64,000 bases of DNA, taken from positions 47,680 through 111,679 of the forward strand of contig NZ_JBFLUG010000009.1 of assembly GCF_041008525.1 (NCBI RefSeq), given 5' to 3'. Shown here piece after piece: positions 23,722 to 32,261 of the stretch (within the stretch, counting starts at the first letter, position 1; every line of letters begins with the position of its first letter). The translations under genes were made by a program, and so were the position numbers. Source of the DNA: Parafrankia sp041008525. GTDB taxonomy: Bacteria > Actinomycetota > Actinomycetes > Frankiales > Frankiaceae. The notes under the pieces are model-generated. The model worked only from the letters and a program-made list of their open reading frames with translations, did no database searches and was not told the DNA's origin.

Positions 23722-25224
23722 GTGATCGCCGAACGCAGCTATCGCTTCGGGCCCCTGGAGCGGGGCGGGGTTCTCCTCGGCATGCGCTGGCCGCAGCTCG
23801 CCCTGCTGATCGGCGTGATGCTGTCGATCCTGGGCGCGCTGCGCTCGCCGCTGATCTTCGTGCCGCTGTGGCTGCTGCTGGCAGCGGGGTTCGTCTTCGT
23901 CGCGTTCGTCCGGGTGGAGGATCGTAACCTCGACCAGTGGGTGCCGATCGTGTTCGGCTTCACGATGCAGAAGGTGACGGGCGAGACGGTGTTCCGCGGA
24001 GGCTTCTTCCGGCTCGGGCCGACCGAGGACCGGATGACCAGGACGGTCCTGCCGGGGCCGCTGTCGAGCCTGGTCATCCTGTCGTTCCCGGTGGGCGGCG
24101 GCCGGTACGTGGCTGTGGTCAAGGATGTGAAGAAGCAGACCTACACGGCCGTCCTGCAGGTGAAGGGCAGCCAGTTCGCGCTGCTGGAGTCCGGCGACCA
24201 GCAGGCCCGGGTGGATGCCTGGGGCGAGCTGCTGGCCGGGCTGACCGGCGGCGGCGGCAAGCTGTCGCGCATCCAGTGGCTGGAGCGGACGCTGCCGGAC
24301 TCCGGCGACCAGCTGCAGCGCCACTGGCGGGTGCGGGGCCATCACGACGACTCCTGGGCCGCGGAGGCCTACGAGCAGGTGATCGACGCGGCGGGGCCGG
24401 TCGCGCAGCGGCATGAGACCTACCTGTCCTTCCAGCTGCGGGCCAAGGACGCCCGCCGGGCCATCCAGCGTGCGGGTGGTGGGGACGAGGCTGCGTGCGC
24501 CGTGCTCCTCAGCGAGCTGCGGACGATGGAGGCGGCGCTGGCGCGCGCCACGATCAACACGGTGGGGTGGCTGCCGCCGCGGGCGCTCGCCGCGGTGATC
24601 CGCACGACCTACGACCCGTACTCGACCGAGATGATCGACGCTCGCGGCGGCGCGAGCACCGACCTCGCCGGTGGGCTCAAGGGGCTGCCGTCCGGCATCA
24701 ACCCGGCGATCGCCGGCCCGGTCCGGGCGGTCAACGCCTGGGACCACTACCGCACCGACTCCGGCTTCCACACCACCTACTGGATCAACGGCTGGCCGCG
24801 TGTTCCGTCCCCGGCGGCGTTCCTGGCACCGCTGCTGATGGAGACGACCTGCCGGCGTACCGTTTCCCTGGTGGTGGAGCCGCTGCCGGGCCGCAAGGCG
24901 GAGAAGGCGGTGAACCGGCGGCGCATGGCGCATCTCGGTGAGCAGCAGATGCGGGACAAGGTGGGCAAGGTGACGACCCAGCGGGACGTCGCCGAGGCGG
25001 ACGAGGTCGAGCGGCGCGAGCAGGAACTGATCGCCGGCTTCGGTGCCTTCCGCTTCCACGGCTTCGTCACCGTCTCCGCGGACGATCTGGAATCCCTCGC
25101 CGACGCCTGTGGCGAGGCCGAGACGCTGGCGTCGCGCAGCCGGCTGGAGATGGTCCGTCTCGTCGGCGAGCAGGACCAGGGCTTCAGTGTCGGCGCGCTG
25201 CCGCTCGCGGTGGGGGTTTCGTGA
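23722..25224 (+). CDS. PrgI-like/SCO6880-family secretion protein
   Basis: 500 residues, GTG start 7 nt after the VirB6-like stop. The first 60 residues resemble a PrgI/VirB3 module: YRFGPLERGGVLLGMRWPQ before two closely spaced hydrophobic helices. The remaining 430 residues are soluble and match the actinobacterial SCO6880 pattern, with VKDVKKQTYTAVLQVKG and TTYWINGWPRVPSPAAFLAPLL. In Gram-positive systems PrgI and the VirB4 N-terminal domain act together, so this gene may supply a VirB4-like N-terminal half separated from the ATPase encoded next. The stop overlaps the next GTG by 4 nt. The family name is from memory of the pattern. Confidence 0.78.
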   Translation: MIAERSYRFGPLERGGVLLGMRWPQLALLIGVMLSILGALRSPLIFVPLWLLLAAGFVFVAFVRVEDRNLDQWVPIVFGFTMQKVTGETVFRGGFFRLGPTEDRMTRTVLPGPLSSLVILSFPVGGGRYVAVVKDVKKQTYTAVLQVKGSQFALLESGDQQARVDAWGELLAGLTGGGGKLSRIQWLERTLPDSGDQLQRHWRVRGHHDDSWAAEAYEQVIDAAGPVAQRHETYLSFQLRAKDARRAIQRAGGGDEAACAVLLSELRTMEAALARATINTVGWLPPRALAAVIRTTYDPYSTEMIDARGGASTDLAGGLKGLPSGINPAIAGPVRAVNAWDHYRTDSGFHTTYWINGWPRVPSPAAFLAPLLMETTCRRTVSLVVEPLPGRKAEKAVNRRRMAHLGEQQMRDKVGKVTTQRDVAEADEVERREQELIAGFGAFRFHGFVTVSADDLESLADACGEAETLASRSRLEMVRLVGEQDQGFSVGALPLAVGVS

Positions 25225-27125
25225 CGCCCGCTGACTCCGACGACGCCGGCTACGAGACCGGCCGCCAGACCGGTTTCGACCCGGGCTACGAGACTGGCTA
25301 CGACCCCGGCTACGGCTACGACGCCAGCAACGAGGCCGAGCCGGGCTGGCAGGCCAGCGGCTTTGCCGACCTGGGCGGCAGCCAGCAGAGCCGCCGGCGG
25401 CGGGCGAAGGCACAGGCAGCCCACAGCCGCCGGTCACGGCGTGCGGAGCGCGCGGCGGCGAACGCGGAGAAGATCGCCATGCGCCGGGCGCAGGCAGCAC
25501 TGCGGCGCGGCGTCCAGCCACCGAAGCTGCTCGGCCCGTACGCCGGCCGGAACTACCACAAGCTCCGCCTGCCGGCCCACATGGAGACCACGGCGCAGAT
25601 CGCCGGGATCTACCCCTTCGTCGTCGATTCCGGGCTCGACGCGCCCGGCATGTACATCGGGCGGCACGTGTGGTCGGGCAACTCGTTCGACTTCGACGTC
25701 TTCGAGCTCTACCGCCAGCAGGTCATCGAGAACCCGAACTTCGCGGTGTTCGGCGCCGTCGGCTCACGCAAGTCGGCGCTGCTCAAGACACTGATCTCCC
25801 GCGGGTCGGCGTTCGGCTACCAGGCCGCGGTCCCCTGTGACCCGAAGGGCGAGTACACCCGGCTCGCCCGCCGGCTCGGCTGCGAGCCGACCTACATCGG
25901 TCCCGGCCTCTCCACCCGGCTCAACCCGCTGGACGCCCCCCCGCGCCCGCGGGGCATCGCGGACGCCGACTGGGCACGCGAGGTGAAGCGGGCCCGCTCG
26001 GCGCTGCTGTCGTCGCTGATCGAGACGGCGAAGGGGGTCCCGCTCACCCCGGCCGAGCACACCGCCGTCGACCTGGCGCTCGACGTCGTCACCCGGCAGA
26101 TCACCGGGGCCGCGCCCGACCGCTGGGCCACCCCGCTGCTCCCCCACGTGCTCGAGGCGATGACCGACCCGACGGAGGAGGACTGCGCGGCGCTGCCGAT
26201 GACCGCCACCGAGCTGCGGGACGCCTCCCGCGACGCGACGCTGACGCTGCGGCGGCTCACCCACGGTGCCCTCGGTGGTCTCTTCGACGGTCCGACGACG
26301 TCCCCGCTGGACTTCGACCGGCCGATCGCCGTGCTGAACCTGGAGCGGGTCCAGGGCAGCGACGAGATGATCGCACTGATCATGACCTGCGCGCAGGCCT
26401 GGATGGAAGCCGCCCTGATGCGCCAGGACGGTGTGCAGCGCTACGTCGTCTACGACGAGTGCTGGCGGCTGATGCGCTTCGCCGGGCTCGTCCGACGCCT
26501 CTCCGCCCAGCAGAAGCTGGCGCGGCAGTGGGGCTGTGCGAACGCGATCGTCGCGCACCGCATCTCCGACCTGCTCTCCGCGTCCCCCGACTCGGTGGAG
26601 ATCGCCAAGGGCCTGCTCGCCGAGACGGCGATCCGCATCCTGTACAAGCAGGCGTCCGACCAGATCGCCGACACGCAGGAGGCGCTGGGCCTCACCGACG
26701 TCGCGGCCGACCTGCTCCCGCGGCTGGACCCGGGCTACGCCCTCTGGCTGATCCAGCACCGCGCCTTCTACGTCGAGCACGTCGTGGGCGACCTGGAGAT
26801 CCCGGTGGTGCTCAACGGGTCCAAGATGCACGGCGAGGTGGACGACACCAACCTCGTGCCGGACGACCTCGACCCCAGCGAGCTCGACCCGCCGGAGCTC
26901 GTCCCCACCCTGTGGCAGGACGGGGACGACCACGGTCACGACCCCGCCGAGGAGGACGAGGAGAACCTCGTCGCCGGCCCGCGCTGGTCCGCTCCGCCGC
27001 TGGTGCGGGAGGGGCTTCACCACATCCAGGTGGGGGACCCGCACGTCCCCGGTGAAGCGACGCCCCCGCCGACCTACCACGGGATGGGCCAGCCGCCCGC
27101 GGGCGGCTCCGGCGCACACCACTGA
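25221..27125 (+). CDS. VirB4/TraC-like secretion ATPase
   Basis: A 634-residue cytoplasmic ATPase, GTGA-coupled to the PrgI-like gene. After a Tyr/Gly/Asp-rich, then basic N-terminus (about 1-95) comes a VirB4-like core: Walker A region FGAVGSRKSALLKTL (Lys184), CDPKGEYTRLARRLG, Walker B QRYVVYDECWRLM and the IVAHRISDLLSA sensor region. In the normal P-loop the residue before Lys is Gly; here it is Arg183 (CGC at 25767, one base from GGC). This would be expected to impair nucleotide binding unless compensated. It is the last gene of the plus-strand arm. No VirD4 coupling ATPase or relaxase is nearby. Confidence 0.85.
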   Translation: MTPADSDDAGYETGRQTGFDPGYETGYDPGYGYDASNEAEPGWQASGFADLGGSQQSRRRRAKAQAAHSRRSRRAERAAANAEKIAMRRAQAALRRGVQPPKLLGPYAGRNYHKLRLPAHMETTAQIAGIYPFVVDSGLDAPGMYIGRHVWSGNSFDFDVFELYRQQVIENPNFAVFGAVGSRKSALLKTLISRGSAFGYQAAVPCDPKGEYTRLARRLGCEPTYIGPGLSTRLNPLDAPPRPRGIADADWAREVKRARSALLSSLIETAKGVPLTPAEHTAVDLALDVVTRQITGAAPDRWATPLLPHVLEAMTDPTEEDCAALPMTATELRDASRDATLTLRRLTHGALGGLFDGPTTSPLDFDRPIAVLNLERVQGSDEMIALIMTCAQAWMEAALMRQDGVQRYVVYDECWRLMRFAGLVRRLSAQQKLARQWGCANAIVAHRISDLLSASPDSVEIAKGLLAETAIRILYKQASDQIADTQEALGLTDVAADLLPRLDPGYALWLIQHRAFYVEHVVGDLEIPVVLNGSKMHGEVDDTNLVPDDLDPSELDPPELVPTLWQDGDDHGHDPAEEDEENLVAGPRWSAPPLVREGLHHIQVGDPHVPGEATPPPTYHGMGQPPAGGSGAHH

Positions 27126-27134
27126 CCCGCCTGC

Positions 27135-27150
27135 GTGCGGGGCCCCGCAC
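27135..27150. terminator. Palindrome between convergent genes
   Basis: GTGCGGGG/CCCCGCAC forms a perfect 16-bp palindrome, followed by another GC-rich dyad around GCCGGCGGGCCGGC. It lies in the 68 nt between the convergent VirB4-like and NERD genes and is probably a bidirectional terminator. Confidence 0.5.
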
Positions 27151-27193
27151 AGCCGGCGGGCCGGCGGCGGGTGAGCGGCGGATCAGGGCGGGA

Positions 27194-28045
27194 TCAGCGG
27201 CGGAGCATGCCGCGGAGCCGTGAGCGGGTCGGCCAGGCCGGCGGCGGCCCGGCCACCTCGTAGCCCGGCAGGACCCTCTCGGCGACGTCCACCAGCAGCG
27301 CGACGTCGATCGGGCGCAGGACCACACCGGCCGACAGGATGTAGTCCGCGATCCCGGCCAGCGGAAGCAGCAGCACCCCGTCCACCAGCGCGAGCCCGTT
27401 CGGGACGTCCGTGCGGGCGAAGGCCACGACCGGCTGGGCCTCGAGCTGCCACCCGGCGGGCAGTTCGGTCACGAGCTGGCTGGTGGCTTCCTCGCCCATC
27501 CAGGTGACGAGGCCGAGCATGGCGCGCAGCGGCACCTTGCCCGCCCACACCCCGGCGGCGTTCTGCCGCAGCGGGCCGCGGTGGGCGTCGGTCTCGATCA
27601 CCCAGGCGCCGGACGGGCCGATCACCAGGTGGTCGATGTTGCCGGCGGAGTCGGCGAGCTGCCGGTCGTGCAGCACGGTGTAACCGGCCCGGCCGAGCCG
27701 GTCCAGCGAGCGGGCGGTGCGGCGCTCCGCCTCGGCGTCCACCCGCCAGGCCTCGATCTCCGGCGGAACCCGGTAGTACCGGACGGCGACCACGCCGAGC
27801 ACGGCGAGAGCCGCGAGCACCGCGCCCTGTGCCACCCGCCCGGCGGACAGGCCGGCCGCACCGCAGAGGAACCCGACCAGCACGCTCGCGCCGACGGCAG
27901 CGGCCGCCGCGGTGGCAGCGACCCGCCGCGACCTGTCACCGCGCTCGGCGGCGTACAGCTGCCGGCGGCGCTGGTACTCGGCCATGGCCGACCTGCCTGC
28001 CGACCTGTTGGCCGACACGCGATCGTGAGTGTCCGCGGTCACCAC
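27194..28045 (-). CDS. NERD-domain membrane protein
   Basis: 283 residues. Two adjacent hydrophobic helices (about 43-66 and 71-90) precede a nuclease-related domain (about 95-215). That domain shows EAWRVDAEAERRTARSLDRL, LHDRQLADSAGNIDHLVIGPSGAWVIETDAHRG, carrying the Asp and Glu of the NERD/endonuclease-like core. In canonical NERD the last strand is typically VIEVK; here it is VIETD, so the catalytic Lys is absent. The start is uncertain: AGGAG overlaps the GTG at 28045, and an ATG at 27985 is possible. It is convergent with the secretion-like locus and divergent from egtA. Its function is not known. Confidence 0.78.
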   Translation of the reverse strand: MVTADTHDRVSANRSAGRSAMAEYQRRRQLYAAERGDRSRRVAATAAAAAVGASVLVGFLCGAAGLSAGRVAQGAVLAALAVLGVVAVRYYRVPPEIEAWRVDAEAERRTARSLDRLGRAGYTVLHDRQLADSAGNIDHLVIGPSGAWVIETDAHRGPLRQNAAGVWAGKVPLRAMLGLVTWMGEEATSQLVTELPAGWQLEAQPVVAFARTDVPNGLALVDGVLLLPLAGIADYILSAGVVLRPIDVALLVDVAERVLPGYEVAGPPPAWPTRSRLRGMLRR

Positions 28046-28387
28046 CTCCTGTCAGCTCGGTGCCGTCGCCGTGCTTCGGCGGACCGCAGGGGGGTACCAG
28101 CGAGTCTGCCCCGATCCGGTCACCGGGCGCTACCAGCAATCTCCATCATCAGGGTCACACTTCCATCCAATTCGCAGTCACAACAGCCCGGAAGCGTGGA
28201 ACATCCGGGAGAGCCACCGAAGACCCACAGCTCCCTGTCGGGAAGTGGCGGCCATCGTGATGCCTTGTGTCAGGTGGAGTCCGTCCCGACGCCGCCCGCC
28301 GAGGGGTAGCCGGGCCGTCGCTGTGGGGAGAACGCCCTCACGATAGGCGCCTCCTTGTGACCGAGGCGCAGGGAGAGGAGCCGCTCG
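28046..28387. other. Divergent region between NERD gene and egtA
   Basis: 342 nt that must contain the promoter of the egt operon. I see the strong GGGAGAGGAG ribosome site at 28371-28380 and a moderately AT-rich patch near 28145-28190, but no definable operator or riboswitch. Confidence 0.35.
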
Positions 28388-29920
28388 ATGCCACTCAGCG
28401 TGCCCCCTGGCGCTTCCGTAGACGGGCGAACGACCCGGGCCGGCCGCAACGGCCCGCGCACCCAGCCCGAGACGACCGACAAGGCAGATCACATGGAGAC
28501 CACCTCCGCGCCCGCGGACGTGCTCCGGTCGTTCGAGGACATCGTCCGGGCCGCCGGGCGGGACGTCCTTGCCCACCCGCACCCGCACGCCGAGCGGCAG
28601 GCGGCCGGCGCTGCCGGCCCGGGCAGCGCCGCCGGACCGGGAGACAGGCAGGCCGAGGCCGGCGGCGCGCGCCGGGTCGGGATCGAGATCGAATCGTTCG
28701 TCGTCGACGTCACCCGCCCGCAACGGTCCGTCCCGCCGGAGGAGACGGCGGCCGCGCTCGCAGCCGCCGCCGGAGTTACGACCGGGACCGGGTCGGAGAC
28801 GGAGGGGCGGCTGCCCGGCGGCAGCCGGCTCACCTTCGAGCCCGGCGGGCAGCTCGAGCTGTCCGGTCCCCCGCTGCCGCTGACCGAGGCGGTGGGCGCG
28901 ATGCGCGGTGACCTCCAGATCGTCCGCGAGGAGCTCGCCCGGGCCGGGCTCGGCGTCGCCGGGTTCGGCGTCGACCCACTGCGGCCGCCGCGCCGGCACT
29001 CCACCGCCGCCCGCTACGTGGCGATGGACCGGCACTTCCGCACCTGCGGGGGCGAGGCGGGCCTGACGATGATGTGTTCCACCGCCTCGGTGCAGGTCAA
29101 CCTGGACGGCGGATCGGGCGACGAGGACATCGTCGCGCGCTTCCGGCTCGCCCATGCGCTGGAGCCGGTCCTGATCGCGATGTTCGCGGCCTCGCCGGTC
29201 GGCGCGGGGCAACGGCTCGGCTGGCAGTCCGGCCGGCAGGCGGTGTGGGCCGGGATCGACGCGAGCCGCACCGGGCCGGTCCTGCCCGACCTCGCCGACC
29301 TGGCGGACCTCGCGGCCGGGCCGGAGCAGCTCGCCGTGCTGTGGGCCCGCTACCTGCATGACGCGACGCTGATGATGGTCGGCCACGACGACGGCCGGTA
29401 CCAGGCCGTCGAACGGCCGACGACGTTCGGCGCCTGGCTGGCCGGCGCGGGACCGGTGCGGCGGCCGCCAACCGTCCAGGACCTGGGGTGGCATGCGACG
29501 ACGCTGTTCCCGCCGGTCCGCCCCCGCGGCTGGCTGGAGCTACGCTACCTGGACGCACAGCCGTCCGGGCTCTGGCCGGTGGCGGTCGCCGTCCCGACGG
29601 TGCTGCTCGACGACCCCGACGCCGCCCGCGGCGCGCTCGCCGCGTGCCTGCCGGTGGCCGGCCGGGGCGAGGCAGCGGCCCGGCGCGGGCTGCGCGACCC
29701 GGAGCTGTTCCGCGCCGCGGCGCGGTGCATCGACCTCGCCGTCGCGGCTCTCGGCCGGGCCGGCGGTGACCCCGAGCTGCGGGCCGCGGTGGAGGCGTTC
29801 GCGGACCGTTACACCCGGCGGCGGCGGTCGCCGGCCGACGATCTGAGCGCGCGCTTCGCGGCGCGCGGGCCGACGGAGCTGCTGCGCGAGGAGGCTGCCC
29901 GATGCGTTCCGGTGCCCTGA
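28388..29920 (+). CDS. egtA: Ergothioneine biosynthesis glutamate-cysteine ligase EgtA
   Basis: A 510-residue GCS2-type ligase that joins glutamate and cysteine to gamma-glutamylcysteine, the sulfur donor for EgtB. Motifs include RRVGIEIESFVVD, the LTFEPGGQLELSGPP block and MMCSTASVQVNLD, all diagnostic of the EgtA group. ATG 28388 has an excellent GGGAGAGGAG 7 nt upstream. The alternative ATG at 28493 removes a non-conserved 35-residue extension. The 3' end overlaps egtB by 19 nt. It is the first gene of the egtABCD operon. Confidence 0.95.
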   Translation: MPLSVPPGASVDGRTTRAGRNGPRTQPETTDKADHMETTSAPADVLRSFEDIVRAAGRDVLAHPHPHAERQAAGAAGPGSAAGPGDRQAEAGGARRVGIEIESFVVDVTRPQRSVPPEETAAALAAAAGVTTGTGSETEGRLPGGSRLTFEPGGQLELSGPPLPLTEAVGAMRGDLQIVREELARAGLGVAGFGVDPLRPPRRHSTAARYVAMDRHFRTCGGEAGLTMMCSTASVQVNLDGGSGDEDIVARFRLAHALEPVLIAMFAASPVGAGQRLGWQSGRQAVWAGIDASRTGPVLPDLADLADLAAGPEQLAVLWARYLHDATLMMVGHDDGRYQAVERPTTFGAWLAGAGPVRRPPTVQDLGWHATTLFPPVRPRGWLELRYLDAQPSGLWPVAVAVPTVLLDDPDAARGALAACLPVAGRGEAAARRGLRDPELFRAAARCIDLAVAALGRAGGDPELRAAVEAFADRYTRRRRSPADDLSARFAARGPTELLREEAARCVPVP

Positions 29921-31440
29921 CCGACGGATCCGCTGGACCGGCCGAACCCGCCGACCCCGCCGACCCCGCCGAGGCGGACGGTGTGGACGGGTTGGCCGGC
30001 ACGGACGGGTCGGCCGGGGTGTCCGGCCTGGAGCCCGCCGCTCCCGCTGGACCGGAAGCGCTCGCGGCGGAGCTCGACGCCGCCCGCAACCGGTCTCTCG
30101 GCTACACCGACCTCGCCGAGGACGATCTGCTGCGCCAGCACTCGCCGCTGATGTCCCCGCTCGTCTGGGACCTGGCGCACATCGGCAACTACGAGGAGAT
30201 CTGGCTGCTGCGCGCGCTCACGGGCGGCCCGGAGCTGCGTCCCGGCCTGGACGGCATCTATGACGCCTTCCGGCACAGCCGGGCGAGCCGGACGACGCTG
30301 CCGCTGCTCGGCCCGGCCGAGGCGCGCGGTTACCTGAGCGACGTCCGCGCGCGGGTGCTGGACGTCCTCGCCCGGCTGGACGCCGACCAGCTGCTCCCCG
30401 GGTCCGGCCAGGATCGCCGGGAACGGCTGCTGGCGGGCGCCTTCGTGTACGGAATGGTGATCCAGCACGAGCACCAGCACGACGAGACCATGCTCGCCAC
30501 GCTGCAGCTGCGCAGCGGGCCGCCCGTCCTGGACGACCCCGGGACGGGTCGGCCGGGCAGTGCCGGTGGTGCTGGCAGTACTGGTGGTGCTGGCAGTACT
30601 GGTGGTGCTGGTGGTGCGGTCGTCGACGACACCGCGGAGGTGCTGGTACCGGCCGGCGCGTTCACGATGGGGACGTCCGCCGACCCGTGGGCGTACGACA
30701 ACGAGCGGCCGGCGCACCGCGTGCATCTGCCCGCCTTCCACATCGGCCGGTTCCCGGTGACGAACCGGGCCCAGCTGGCCTTCATCGCCGACGGCGGCTA
30801 CGACGACGAGCGGTTGTGGTCCGCCGAGGGCTGGGCGTGGCGCTGTCAGGAGGGGCTGACCGCGCCCCTGTTCTGGTCGCGGGACGGCGACGTCTGGACC
30901 CGGCGGCGGTTCGGGCGGGTGGAACCCGTCCCGCTGGACGAGCCGGTGCAGCATGTGTGCTGGTACGAGGCCGAGGCGCACGCCCGGTGGGCGGGACGGC
31001 GGCTGCCCACCGAGGCCGAGTGGGAGAAGGCCTGCGCGCACGACCCGGTCACCGGGCGTTCACGACGCTATCCATGGGGCGACACCGATCCGACGTCCGA
31101 GCATGCGAACCTGGGCCACGGGCTGGCCAGGCCCGTGCCGGTGGGCGGCCGGCCGGCCGGCGCGAGCCCGTGCGGAGCCGAGCAGATGATCGGGGACGTG
31201 TGGGAGTGGACCGCAAGCGGATTCACCCCTTATTCCGGTTTCGCTGCGTTCCCGTATCGGGAGTACAGCGAGGTCTTCTATCCTCGGAGCAACGATCCGG
31301 CCCGGTTCCGGGTGCTGCGCGGTGGCTCCTGGGCCACTCATCCCCGTGCGGTCCGGTCGACCTTCCGCAACTGGGACTTCCCGATCCGGCGGCAGATCTT
31401 CGCCGGGTTCCGGCTCGCCCGCGACGCCGACGCCTCCTGA
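29902..31440 (+). CDS. egtB: Ergothioneine sulfoxide synthase EgtB
   Basis: A 512-residue non-haem iron enzyme that couples hercynine and gamma-glutamylcysteine with oxygen. A low-complexity Ala/Asp/Gly leader (1-45) precedes the DinB-like half with WDLAHIGNYEE (His93) and HEHQHDETM (His189 and His193), equivalent to the three iron ligands of EgtB. The second half is the FGE-sulfatase/lectin-like domain (about 245-510): FTMGTSADPWAYDNERP, RLPTEAEWEKA, GDVWEWTASGF and RGGSWATHPRAVRSTFRNWD. A Gly-Ser-Thr linker made by 18-bp DNA repeats joins the halves. Confidence 0.96.
   Translation: MRSGALTDGSAGPAEPADPADPAEADGVDGLAGTDGSAGVSGLEPAAPAGPEALAAELDAARNRSLGYTDLAEDDLLRQHSPLMSPLVWDLAHIGNYEEIWLLRALTGGPELRPGLDGIYDAFRHSRASRTTLPLLGPAEARGYLSDVRARVLDVLARLDADQLLPGSGQDRRERLLAGAFVYGMVIQHEHQHDETMLATLQLRSGPPVLDDPGTGRPGSAGGAGSTGGAGSTGGAGGAVVDDTAEVLVPAGAFTMGTSADPWAYDNERPAHRVHLPAFHIGRFPVTNRAQLAFIADGGYDDERLWSAEGWAWRCQEGLTAPLFWSRDGDVWTRRRFGRVEPVPLDEPVQHVCWYEAEAHARWAGRRLPTEAEWEKACAHDPVTGRSRRYPWGDTDPTSEHANLGHGLARPVPVGGRPAGASPCGAEQMIGDVWEWTASGFTPYSGFAAFPYREYSEVFYPRSNDPARFRVLRGGSWATHPRAVRSTFRNWDFPIRRQIFAGFRLARDADAS
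30565..30618 (+). repeat. 18-bp repeat in EgtB interdomain linker
   Basis: GGTGGTGCTGGCAGTACT is repeated exactly at 30565 and 30583, with a truncated third copy from 30601. It encodes GGAGST linkers between the DinB-like and FGE domains and uses GGT and ACT codons atypical for the surroundings. Confidence 0.85.
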
Positions 31441-31472
31441 CCCGCGTCCTGACCCGGAGGGGCCATCCGCCT

Positions 31473-32219
31473 GTGTGCCGTCACCTGGCCTGGCTCGGGG
31501 CCCCGCGCACGCTGGCGGAGCTGACCCTCGACCGCCCGTCCGGCCTGCTGCGCCAGTCGTGGGCGCCGCGCCGGATGCGGCACGGCACCGTCAACGCCGA
31601 CGGCTTCGGTGTCGGCTGGTACGCGCCGGCGCTGCGGCCCGAACCGGCGCGGTACCGGCGCGCCGTCCCGATGTGGACGGACGCCTCCTACGCATCGTTC
31701 GCCGGCACGATCAGCTCCGGCTGCGTCCTGGCGGCGGTGCGCAGCGCGACAGTGGGCATGCCCGTCGAGGAGACGGCCACCGCGCCGTTCGCCTCCGGCA
31801 CGCTGCTGCTGAGCCACAACGGCCGGGTCCACGCGGCCGCGGCGATGCGGGAGCTGCAGGCCCGGACGGACGGGGCGGCGGTGCCCGAGTCGCGCTGCGA
31901 CTCGGCGGTCGTCGCGGCGCTGCTCTGGGAGCGCACCTCGCGGCTGCCGCTGGCCAAGGCCGTCGCGGATGTCGTCCTCACGCTGGGCGATCTCACCGAA
32001 CCCGACGGGACGCCCGCCCGGCTGAACCTCCTCGTCACGGACGGTACCCAGATCGTCGCCACGACCTGGCGGGACACCCTCAGCTACCGCGAGGACCCGG
32101 ACGGCGTTCTTGTCGCAAGCGAGCCGGATGATGACGAACCGGGCTGGGTCGACGTGCCTGACCAACAACTCCTGGTGGCTGACACACGCAAAGTCACTCT
32201 CAGTAGCTTGGCCTCCTAG
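31473..32219 (+). CDS. egtC: Gamma-glutamyl-hercynylcysteine sulfoxide hydrolase EgtC
   Basis: A 248-residue class II glutamine-amidotransferase-type hydrolase that removes glutamate from the EgtB product. The protein must begin with the nucleophilic Cys at position 2: GTG 31473 followed by CRHLAWLG fits, with CGGAGGGG about 10 nt upstream. Downstream motifs NADGFGVGWYA, LAAVRSATVGMPV, LLLSHNGRV and ESRCDSAVVAALLW are family hallmarks. The gene follows egtB by 32 nt. Confidence 0.95.
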   Translation: MCRHLAWLGAPRTLAELTLDRPSGLLRQSWAPRRMRHGTVNADGFGVGWYAPALRPEPARYRRAVPMWTDASYASFAGTISSGCVLAAVRSATVGMPVEETATAPFASGTLLLSHNGRVHAAAAMRELQARTDGAAVPESRCDSAVVAALLWERTSRLPLAKAVADVVLTLGDLTEPDGTPARLNLLVTDGTQIVATTWRDTLSYREDPDGVLVASEPDDDEPGWVDVPDQQLLVADTRKVTLSSLAS

Positions 32220-32261
32220 GTCAGCTACTGTGAGTTGCACGAGGCAGACGGAGGACCCACG

